From assembly GCA_946482345.1 (NCBI GenBank), contig CAMLRJ010000266.1, forward strand, positions 1 through 5,479: a stretch of DNA of 5,479 nucleotides. The letters run 5' to 3'. Position 1 is the stretch's first letter; the number at the start of each line of letters is the position of its first letter. Positions 1 to 5,479 of this stretch are shown here, piece after piece. The notes under the pieces are model-generated. The model saw nothing but the letters and a program-made list of their open reading frames with translations. It did no database searches and was not told the origin of the DNA. The position numbers were made by a program, and so were the translations under genes. The DNA is from an uncultured Cellvibrio sp. GTDB taxonomy: Bacteria > Pseudomonadota > Gammaproteobacteria > Pseudomonadales > Cellvibrionaceae.

Positions 1-2030
1 CTTATGATCAATTGGATAAAGATTTTGTGTATCTTTTATCGCGCTGGGCGGCAGCCGTAATTGATCGCCGAATTCGCGATGATGAAAAGAAAATTATTAT
101 TGAGCGTTTTAAAAAGTTGTCAGAGCATTTGCCGGGATTTTTATATCAATATCAATTGCGGCCTGATGGCTCTTTTTTTTATCCCTATGCAAGCCCGGGT
201 ATTTACAATATTTATGGTGTTACCGCAGAAGAAGTTTCACACTCGGCAGAAAAAATACTGGATGTTATCCATCCGGAAGAATTGGGTTGGATAGCAGAAA
301 CCGTATCTTATTCGGCATCCAATTTAACGCCATGGGTGGCTACTGTCAGAGTCAATAATCCCAATCGGGGATTGGTTTGGACGCACGTGCAATCTATTCC
401 GGAAAAATTGGATGATGGCAGTGTACTGTGGCATGGCTATGTATCGGATATTACGTCATTAAAAAATACTGAATTGAAATTGGAGCGCGCCAATGCCATG
501 CATCAGGCAATTTTGGATGCAGCCAGTGTTGCCATGATTACGATGGATGCCAATGGAACCATAAAATCCTTTAATCGTGGTGCAGAAGTGATGTTGGCTT
601 ATGAAGCCAGCGAAATAATTGATAAAAAAACTCCCGCCAGTTTTCATGTGCAAGAAGAAATTATCGAGCGCAGCAAAGTTCTTTCCAGCATTCTCGGTTA
701 TCAGGTCCAACCTGGCTTTGATGTATTCATCGCAAAAGTACGCGATGGTGAAGATGATGAGAATGAATGGACTTATGTACGCAAAGACGGATCAACAATG
801 CCGGTGTTATTAACTGTGTCGGCATTGCGCGATAAATTTGGTGATATTACCGGTTACTTGAGTATTGCGCGCGACATCAGTGAATTGAAACGCATTGATA
901 AAATGAAAAACGAATTTGTATCAACGGTAAGCCACGAATTGCGCACGCCGCTAACCTCGATCAGTGGCGCCTTGGGAATAGTTGCCAATGGTTTGGTCGG
1001 TGAATTGCCGGAACAAGCGAATAAGATGATAAAAATTGCGCACAATAATTCCCTGCGTTTAATTGCCCTGGTGAATGATCTGTTGGATATGGAAAAGCTA
1101 TTGGCAGGAAAAATACAGTTCCAGATGCAACGCTGTTCCATGATGGATTTGATCAGGCGTTCAGTAGAATCCAATGCGGCTTATGCAGCGCAACATGGCG
1201 TTGCTTATCAAATCAATGAAAGCTCGGTCGATGAAACTGTATTGGTGGATGCGCAACGCATTCAACAGGTAATGGCAAATTTCCTTTCAAATGCCGCAAA
1301 ATTTTCACCGCCGGGAGAGCTAATCGATATTCGGTGCGAATCAGGCTTTGGTCGTGTGAAGGTGACCGTCAAGGACAAGGGCCCCGGAATTAACGATGAA
1401 TTCCGCAATCGCATTTTCCAAAAATTTTCTCAGGCAGATTCCTCGGATACGCGACAAAAAGGTGGAACAGGACTAGGTCTGGCTATATGCAAGGAAATGA
1501 TTGAGCAAATGGGTGGAAGAATTGGTTTTGAGTCTGTGGCTGGCCAGGGTGCCAGTTTTTATTTTGAATTTCCTTGTGATATTGGCAATATTAATTTTGC
1601 AAAAATAAATCACGATTTGCAAAAAGCAAAAATATTAATTATTGAAGATGAAGAAGCATTTGCGGGTTATTTGAAGGAGCGATTTGAAGACCGTGGATTC
1701 AGTGTTGATATAGCAGTTGATGGCAATCAGGGGTTAAAACTCTTGCAGTTGCATAGCTATGATTTGGTGACATTGGATCTTTTTTTGCCCGATATGCATG
1801 GTATTGAAATATTAAAAGATCTGCGTTTGCGTGAAAATTCACGGAATACCAAAGTGCCGATTCCTGTTGTGATTATTTCAACAGATCCTGACGATGGCAA
1901 AAATCGCATGCCGGAATACCTGGCCAATTCAACAGCAATTTATTGGATTCAAAAACCCATGATTGACGGAGAGCCGATGATGACAGTCGATTATGCACTG
2001 ATGCTAACAAAAAAATTGCAAGCTGAATGA
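1..2030 (+). CDS. Hybrid sensor histidine kinase (GAF tail-PAS-PAS-HisKA-HATPase-receiver), 5' end missing
   Basis: Soluble hybrid kinase that would autophosphorylate on histidine and pass the phosphate to its own receiver. Residues are counted from the first whole codon (base 3). Residues 1-24 (YDQLDKDFVYLLSRW...) resemble the last helix of a GAF domain and the frame is open to the left edge, so the gene starts upstream; the TTG at 12 is not a credible start. PAS domains lie at about 35-152 and 163-297. HisKA follows with SHELRTP (His311), keeping the acidic residue and Thr used for kinase and phosphatase activity. The ATPase domain (about 412-528) has N-box Asn426/Asn430, DKGPG (Asp458) and GGTGLGL (487-493). 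The receiver (about 544-665) has Glu548/Asp549, phosphoacceptor Asp592, Ser626/Thr627 and Lys651. No membrane helix is visible in this part. The next kinase starts one base after the stop, implying co-transcription. Signal and partner are unknown. Confidence 0.93.
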   Translation, partial: YDQLDKDFVYLLSRWAAAVIDRRIRDDEKKIIIERFKKLSEHLPGFLYQYQLRPDGSFFYPYASPGIYNIYGVTAEEVSHSAEKILDVIHPEELGWIAETVSYSASNLTPWVATVRVNNPNRGLVWTHVQSIPEKLDDGSVLWHGYVSDITSLKNTELKLERANAMHQAILDAASVAMITMDANGTIKSFNRGAEVMLAYEASEIIDKKTPASFHVQEEIIERSKVLSSILGYQVQPGFDVFIAKVRDGEDDENEWTYVRKDGSTMPVLLTVSALRDKFGDITGYLSIARDISELKRIDKMKNEFVSTVSHELRTPLTSISGALGIVANGLVGELPEQANKMIKIAHNNSLRLIALVNDLLDMEKLLAGKIQFQMQRCSMMDLIRRSVESNAAYAAQHGVAYQINESSVDETVLVDAQRIQQVMANFLSNAAKFSPPGELIDIRCESGFGRVKVTVKDKGPGINDEFRNRIFQKFSQADSSDTRQKGGTGLGLAICKEMIEQMGGRIGFESVAGQGASFYFEFPCDIGNINFAKINHDLQKAKILIIEDEEAFAGYLKERFEDRGFSVDIAVDGNQGLKLLQLHSYDLVTLDLFLPDMHGIEILKDLRLRENSRNTKVPIPVVIISTDPDDGKNRMPEYLANSTAIYWIQKPMIDGEPMMTVDYALMLTKKLQAE

Positions 2031-2031
2031 T

Positions 2032-3609
2032 ATGAAAGCAGCATTACCGGATAACGAAGATTTTCGATTGCAAGCATTGCATCAGCTATCCATTATGGAT
2101 ACAGCACGGGAAAAAAGTTACGACGACATTGCGCAATTGGCGATGATGATTTGTAATTTGCCTATTGCAGTGGTGACTTTAATTGATGAAAACAGACAAT
2201 GGTTTAAAGCCTGTGTGGGGTTGGAAGCAACTGAAACCCATCGCGATGTTGCGTTTTGTGCGCATGCCATTTTGAATCCAACAGAAATTCTGGAAGTTGA
2301 AGACGCAACACAGGATGAGCGATTTTCTGATAATCCATTGGTGACAAGTACACCGGGAATTCGTTTTTATGCAGGAGCACCTTTGGTGATGCAATCCGGA
2401 GTTGCACTGGGCACTTTGTGTGTTGTTGATTACAAGCCTGGAAAATTAACTGAATCACAAAAAAAATCTTTAACGTTACTGGCTGGTCAGATAGTCAAGT
2501 TGTTTGAGTTGCAAGAGAGCCATCAAAAACTCAGTGATCAATCGCAAAAATTATCGAGTTTTTATTTAATGTCGCCGGTTGCAATTGCCTTGAACCGTTT
2601 TGATGATGGTGTGTTTCTGGAAGCCAACCCCGAGCTTTATAGAATGTTGGGCTACACGCCGGAAGAGTTTTGTGGATTAAGCTATTGGGACATCACCCCG
2701 AAAAAATATGAAGCCGATGAAGTTGTGCAATTACAACAACTTCGCCAATACCATCGTTATGGTCCGTATGAAAAACACTTTATCAATAAAGCCGGTGACT
2801 GGGTGCCGGTGTTATTAAATGGCGTGTTGATTAAATCGCTTTCCGGTGAATTGCAGATCTGGTCAATTATTCAGGATATTAGTGAACGCAAGCGTGTGGA
2901 ACAATTAAAAAATGAATTTGTATCCAGCGTCAGTCATGAATTGCGAACACCTTTAACATCAATTTCAGCGGCTTTGCGAATGGTGCTGGGGGGTGCCATG
3001 GGCGAAGTGTCAGAAAAAATGGGCGATTTATTGAAGTTGGCAGTGAAAAATAGCCAAAGGTTAACGCTGCTGATTAATGATTTATTAGATATGGAAAAAT
3101 TATTGGCAGGGAAAATGGTATTTGATATGCAACCTCATTCGGTGATTTCAATTCTTGAACAATCCATTTTGGAAAACCAGGCTTATGCTGATCAATACGG
3201 GATAAATTTTTATTTGGTGGCTGATAGTGATTGTAAGATTTTAATCGACGGTCATAGGTTACAGCAGGTGTTGAACAATTTTTTATCCAATGCTGCCAAA
3301 TTTTCAAATAAGAACTCCAAAGTTGAAGTGAAGCTTGATGTTTATCAGGATCATGCACGAATTTCTGTACAGGATTATGGTTTGGGTATTCCTGTCGATT
3401 TTCAAAAGCGAATTTTTCAAAAATTTGCACAGGCCGATGCATCCGATGCGCGTCGTCGCGGTGGAACAGGGTTGGGTCTTTCTATTAGTAAGGAATTGAT
3501 AGAACACATGGGTGGCACTATAGGTTTTACATCGGAATTAAATCAAGGATCCATTTTTTTTGTCGAATTCCCATTAATAGTCAATGATCAGGAGTCCGCA
3601 GATGTCTAA
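2032..3609 (+). CDS. GAF-PAS sensor histidine kinase, soluble, no receiver
   Basis: Cytoplasmic histidine kinase of 525 residues. An N-terminal GAF domain (about 12-160) includes FCAHAI (Cys76, His78), of the type common in GAF sensors whose ligand is unknown. A PAS domain follows (about 174-290), then HisKA with SHELRTP (His302) and a HATPase domain with Asn416/Asn420, DYGLG (Asp448) and GGTGLGL (477-483). All catalytic motifs are intact. There are no membrane helices and no receiver, so phosphate must go to another protein; the CheY-like gene that overlaps its 3' end is the obvious candidate (inference). The ATG lies one base after the preceding stop (TGA-T-ATG) with no clear Shine-Dalgarno sequence, suggesting translational coupling to the upstream kinase. 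The core closely matches that kinase (49 of 76 identical over the HisKA stretch by hand alignment), pointing to duplication followed by exchange of sensor domains. Confidence 0.95.
   Translation: MKAALPDNEDFRLQALHQLSIMDTAREKSYDDIAQLAMMICNLPIAVVTLIDENRQWFKACVGLEATETHRDVAFCAHAILNPTEILEVEDATQDERFSDNPLVTSTPGIRFYAGAPLVMQSGVALGTLCVVDYKPGKLTESQKKSLTLLAGQIVKLFELQESHQKLSDQSQKLSSFYLMSPVAIALNRFDDGVFLEANPELYRMLGYTPEEFCGLSYWDITPKKYEADEVVQLQQLRQYHRYGPYEKHFINKAGDWVPVLLNGVLIKSLSGELQIWSIIQDISERKRVEQLKNEFVSSVSHELRTPLTSISAALRMVLGGAMGEVSEKMGDLLKLAVKNSQRLTLLINDLLDMEKLLAGKMVFDMQPHSVISILEQSILENQAYADQYGINFYLVADSDCKILIDGHRLQQVLNNFLSNAAKFSNKNSKVEVKLDVYQDHARISVQDYGLGIPVDFQKRIFQKFAQADASDARRRGGTGLGLSISKELIEHMGGTIGFTSELNQGSIFFVEFPLIVNDQESADV
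3590..3594 (+). promoter_or_regulatory. Ribosome binding site fixing the response-regulator start
   Basis: AGGAG is followed by a 7-base spacer and the ATG at 3602. It lies downstream of the other in-frame ATG at 3584, so it supports 3602 as the start. The site sits inside the 3' end of the upstream kinase gene. Confidence 0.8.
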
Positions 3610-3991
3610 ATCACTTGAACGAATTCTTTATGTTGAAGACGATCCTGATATCCAACAAATCGCGGTCATGGTGTTGGAAACCATTTCAGGTTTTACATTG
3701 ACTGCCTGTTCTTCCGGTAGCGAAGCCGTTGCCAAAGCAGTTGCATTTAATCCGGACTTGATGCTGCTGGATGTGATGATGCCAGGAATGGATGGCCCGG
3801 AAACTTTGCGTGAATTAAGAAAATTTCCACAACTCGCCAACACCCCTGCTGTGTTCATGACCGCTAAAGTACAACCACAAGAAGTGCGCGAATATCTTTC
3901 CATGGGAGCCTTGGCAGTCATCGCCAAACCTTTTGACCCTATGACATTGGCCAATGAATTAAAAACTATTTGGGAAAAACGTCAGCTTTAA
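3602..3991 (+). CDS. Stand-alone CheY-like response regulator receiver protein
   Basis: Single-domain receiver of 129 residues with no output domain, expected to be phosphorylated by a histidine kinase and to act through protein contacts or as a phosphorelay step. All signature residues are present: acidic Glu12/Asp13 (LYVEDD), phosphoacceptor Asp57 in LLLDVMMPGMDG, Thr87 (MTAK) and Lys109 (AKPF). The spacing is that of a normal receiver fold, which fills the whole protein. The start at 3602 is preferred over the ATG at 3584 because AGGAG stands seven bases before it and MSKSLERILYVEDD begins just ahead of the first strand. The gene overlaps the kinase stop by eight bases, so it is very probably in the same operon and a partner of one or both kinases. 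No chemotaxis or flagellar gene is nearby, so calling it CheY would be unjustified. Confidence 0.94.
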   Translation: MSKSLERILYVEDDPDIQQIAVMVLETISGFTLTACSSGSEAVAKAVAFNPDLMLLDVMMPGMDGPETLRELRKFPQLANTPAVFMTAKVQPQEVREYLSMGALAVIAKPFDPMTLANELKTIWEKRQL

Positions 3992-4024
3992 TTTTTAAAT
4001 AATATCTGCCATTCTCTCGCCCCA

Positions 4025-4038
4025 TATAATCATATAAT
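4025..4038 (+). promoter_or_regulatory. Candidate promoter: two tandem TATAAT -10 boxes
   Basis: CATATAAT occurs twice head to tail (4023-4030 and 4031-4038), giving two perfect TATAAT hexamers. No good -35 hexamer lies 16-18 bases upstream of either, which would suit an activator-dependent promoter. Transcription from here would leave a leader of roughly 60-90 bases before the AraC-type gene. The region is AT-rich, so chance matches are possible. Confidence 0.4.
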
Positions 4039-4085
4039 TGCGACTTAATCGGTTTATCTCTACAGGTAAGAACTGTATTGTAAAT

Positions 4086-4112
4086 AATGCATCGTTACTT
4101 AATTCATGCATT
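4086..4112. repeat. Inverted repeat AATGCAT-N13-ATGCATT
   Basis: Perfect 7-base arms at 4086-4092 and 4106-4112 are separated by 13 bases, so arm centres are 20 bases apart, about two helical turns. The right arm overlaps the first possible ATG of the AraC-type regulator (4106). It could be an operator or a weak RNA hairpin; if it is an operator, translation more likely starts further in. Confidence 0.4.
4093..4102 (+). promoter_or_regulatory. Candidate regulator-binding motif, copy 1 (CGTTACTTAA)
   Basis: This 10-base word sits just upstream of the AraC-type gene, and its exact reverse complement occurs at 5367-5376, in the gap downstream of the same gene. A related shorter word, ACTTAAT, occurs at 4043-4049 and again at 4097-4103, 54 bases apart. 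The role as a binding site for the encoded regulator is inferred from position only. Confidence 0.35.
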
Positions 4113-5290
4113 GTCTGGTCATGGGAAAATGGCACATGCTAACTATTAGAATAAAAATTATATTGTCTATCCTCATCACCACCACGATCGTTGCTGGATT
4201 CGTGCTGGCTCGTTTTGCCCATATAAACGACACCCTTCTGCCACGTGATCAAAGTACTTATCCATGGCGAATATATCTTGGTTCTGATGTAGAGGATGGT
4301 GGTGCGTCTTCTATCCATCTCAAAGATAGCGCGTACAACATAAATGCTGACTTCAATTTGAAGGACACAATCCCATATCCTTATGTGACTTTGGGAATGA
4401 CTTTTGATAACGATTCCAATCCTGAAAACCTGGAGGATTGGTCGTCTTATTCTTCAATGATTCTGCGTATAAAATGCCAACCAGCAAACCTTCTGAATCT
4501 CGCGCTGCTAACTTTTGACAACAAAGTCACAGATTTCTCGACAGATGTTCGTAGGTTTCGTCCGTCACTTGCTTTTGTGAACTGTGGAGAAGAATGGAAA
4601 ACAGTACGTATAGAGCTCAACCATTTGGAATCGCCGGAATGGTGGTTGCAGCGATATAACTTTAGCTTGGCTGATCGCAAATATGATCTTGATAAGGTAA
4701 GGGGCATTGTGTTTAGTACTTCAGTTCAAAGCGCTACCAACACGCCCTCCAATTTTATGATCCAGGAAATTACGCTTGAAGGAAAAAATTTACCTGTCAT
4801 CTACACGCTTTCAATTTTAGTTTCCCTTCTTTGGGCAAGTTTTATTTGTTGGGTACTTTATCGCAATTATCGATTGCGAATGAAATCGGAAGTAGTTCAC
4901 GAAATTGTGCCCGTGGCTTATCAGGCTATCTCTATAGAACCCAGGCACGAACGAGAAAAAGAAGCTGTGCTCAAATATATGGCGTCTAAATATTCTCTCG
5001 CTGATTTGAGCGTAGACATGGCTGTGAGTGAGTTGGGAATTAATCGAATCAAGATTAATGAAATTTTGCGCGCAGAGACTGGCCTTACATTCAGTCTATA
5101 CCTCAACAAATTACGCCTTACCGAAGCCGCACGTTTGTTATCGGAAAAACAAGTGGGTGTGGCAGAAGCTGCTTTCGCCGTTGGTTACAACAGTCTTTCT
5201 TACTTCAACCGTTTATTCAAAAAAGAGTATGGTTGCAATCCGTCTTCATATAAAGGTCCTCGAAACCTTAAAACCTCTGCCAGCACTTGA
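4106..5290 (+). CDS. Membrane-spanning AraC-family regulator with extracytoplasmic galactose-binding-like domain
   Basis: Predicted one-component transmembrane transcription regulator of 394 residues from this ATG. Residues 18-35 form a hydrophobic helix preceded by Arg/Lys, and 231-251 form a second helix followed by basic YRNYRLRMK. The roughly 190 residues between them should be periplasmic and are beta-rich; landmarks are DGGASS (64-69), DWSSYSSMILRIK (111-123), EWKTVRIEL (163-171) and a closing FMIQEITLEG. That pattern resembles CIA30/CBM11-type jelly rolls of the galactose-binding fold, which suggests a carbohydrate-like ligand (inference). The AraC domain occupies about 286-385, with a canonical second helix-turn-helix (VAEAAFAVGYNSLSYFNRLFKK, from residue 352). 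The end is certain and the start is not: 4106, 4121 and 4136 are in-frame ATGs, with a stop at 4100-4102. 4136 (384 residues) places the helix at the N-terminus and has GGGAA eight bases upstream, so it may be the true start. Confidence 0.88.
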   Translation: MHCLVMGKWHMLTIRIKIILSILITTTIVAGFVLARFAHINDTLLPRDQSTYPWRIYLGSDVEDGGASSIHLKDSAYNINADFNLKDTIPYPYVTLGMTFDNDSNPENLEDWSSYSSMILRIKCQPANLLNLALLTFDNKVTDFSTDVRRFRPSLAFVNCGEEWKTVRIELNHLESPEWWLQRYNFSLADRKYDLDKVRGIVFSTSVQSATNTPSNFMIQEITLEGKNLPVIYTLSILVSLLWASFICWVLYRNYRLRMKSEVVHEIVPVAYQAISIEPRHEREKEAVLKYMASKYSLADLSVDMAVSELGINRIKINEILRAETGLTFSLYLNKLRLTEAARLLSEKQVGVAEAAFAVGYNSLSYFNRLFKKEYGCNPSSYKGPRNLKTSAST

Positions 5291-5366
5291 AATATTAGTT
5301 AGAAAACTTGTATTTCTCGTTTTGTGTCAAAAATTTTGAGTAAATAGCAAGAGCAAAAGCCTCTGG

Positions 5367-5376
5367 TTAAGTAACG
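5367..5376 (-). promoter_or_regulatory. Candidate regulator-binding motif, copy 2 (reverse complement of CGTTACTTAA)
   Basis: TTAAGTAACG on the + strand is the exact reverse complement of the word upstream of the AraC-type gene. It lies about 48 bases before the ATG at 5424, a suitable place for control of that gene. It overlaps a near-palindrome, TAAGT-AACGTTA-ACTTA (5368-5384), which contains a perfect 8-base palindrome TAACGTTA at 5372-5379. The right half, CGTTAACTTA, is the same motif with one inserted base in the opposite orientation. Confidence 0.4.
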
Positions 5377-5411
5377 TTAACTTATTGATTAGCAAATACA
5401 TCAATAATAAC

Positions 5412-5415
5412 GAGG
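5412..5415 (+). promoter_or_regulatory. Ribosome binding site for the gene entering at 5424
   Basis: GAGG is followed by an 8-base spacer and ATG at 5424, a normal arrangement. It is the main reason for believing the short open frame at the right edge is a real gene start. Confidence 0.55.
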
Positions 5416-5423
5416 CTATCCGC

Positions 5424-5479
5424 ATGTTCCCCAATCAATCCTGTCCGCTGCTAATTAATTTACCTATCAATGCCCCAGC
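5424..5479 (+). CDS. Start of an unidentified gene, cut by the window edge
   Basis: An open frame begins at ATG 5424 and runs to the last base, giving about 18 complete codons: MFPNQSCPLLINLPINAP. It is too short to identify. The opening stretch lacks the basic-then-hydrophobic pattern of a signal peptide, so a cytoplasmic protein is more likely. Support comes from GAGG eight bases upstream and from its position 133 bases after the AraC-type regulator on the same strand. The leader carries an inverted copy of the motif found in front of that regulator, so the gene is a plausible target of it, as is common for AraC-type regulators of sugar use (inference). It may still be a chance open frame. 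Confidence 0.5.
   Translation, partial: MFPNQSCPLLINLPINAP

Larger units (their letters stand above)
5358..5417. repeat. Inverted repeat AGCCTC / GAGGCT that includes the downstream ribosome binding site
   Basis: AGCCTC at 5358-5363 is the exact reverse complement of GAGGCT at 5412-5417. The right arm contains the GAGG proposed as Shine-Dalgarno for the gene at 5424. If transcription begins upstream of 5358, the arms could pair and mask that site. Six-base arms 48 bases apart are common by chance, so support is weak. Confidence 0.25.

Noticed and set aside
12..14. TTG as the start codon of the first kinase
   Set aside because: The frame is open to the window edge, there is no ribosome binding site, and the preceding codons continue a GAF-like helix.
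854..1174. Minus-strand open frame of about 106 residues
   Set aside because: It lies opposite the catalytic HisKA region of the first kinase, has no recognisable domain, and is a shadow of that gene.
2032..2900. Light-sensing (LOV or phytochrome) function for the GAF/PAS domains
   Set aside because: No LOV-type NCRFLQ motif is visible, and the GAF cysteine in FCAHAI belongs to a common non-bilin GAF pattern.
3074..3442. Minus-strand open frame of about 122 residues
   Set aside because: It lies opposite the conserved kinase core of the second kinase, and its composition and lack of motifs mark it as a shadow.
3992..4022. Terminator after the kinase-receiver cassette
   Set aside because: Only AT runs with no GC-containing stem are present, so read-through or a factor-dependent end cannot be excluded but no site can be called.
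5028..5339. Plus-strand open frame of about 103 residues overlapping the end of the AraC-type gene
   Set aside because: It is out of frame with the well-conserved AraC DNA-binding domain, has no ribosome binding site, and shows no domain.
5298..5345. Terminator after the AraC-type gene
   Set aside because: The only stem-like elements are a 4-base AGTT/AACT pair and an AAAATTTT palindrome; neither is followed by a proper stem plus T run.
5350..5364. Small hairpin AGAGC-AAAA-GCCTCT
   Set aside because: The stem is five base pairs with a bulge and no T tract, so it is too weak to call a terminator or structured RNA.
5385..5413. TTGATT as a -35 box for the right-edge gene
   Set aside because: The matching -10 position (5408-5413) is a poor match and would overlap the ribosome binding site, leaving no leader.

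Overview
The window reads as chromosomal DNA from a Gram-negative bacterium, most likely a gammaproteobacterium. Base composition is moderate to AT-leaning by eye. The kinases are typical of proteobacteria, and a regulator with a periplasm-type domain between two membrane helices fits a cell with a periplasm. A polysaccharide-degrading marine or soil group such as the Cellvibrionales is a guess from the style of the AraC regulator, not something the sequence proves. All genes found are on the + strand and coding density is high.

Bases 1-3991 hold a tightly packed two-component cassette. The first gene enters from the left edge already in frame. It has the tail of a GAF domain, two PAS domains, a HisKA/HATPase kinase core and a C-terminal receiver (soluble hybrid histidine kinase). 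One base after its stop comes a second kinase (GAF-PAS-HisKA-HATPase, no receiver), whose core is clearly paralogous to the first. Its last codons overlap the start of a stand-alone CheY-like receiver protein. None of the three has a membrane segment, a DNA-binding domain or any other recognisable output domain. The cassette therefore looks like an intracellular sensing module in which two kinases with different sensors could feed one small response regulator.

Bases 3992-4105 are a short intergenic region with two tandem perfect TATAAT boxes, an inverted repeat and a candidate regulator-binding motif. No convincing terminator follows the cassette.

Bases 4106-5290 encode an unusual membrane-spanning AraC-family regulator: helix, extracytoplasmic beta-rich domain of apparent galactose-binding/CIA30-like type, helix, cytoplasmic AraC DNA-binding domain. 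It could sense a periplasmic ligand and act on DNA directly.

Bases 5291-5423 are a second intergenic region. It carries an inverted exact copy of a 10-base motif found upstream of the regulator gene, inside a near-palindrome. A ribosome binding site and ATG at 5424 then open a gene that leaves the window. The shared motif suggests, without proof, that the regulator controls itself and this next gene.
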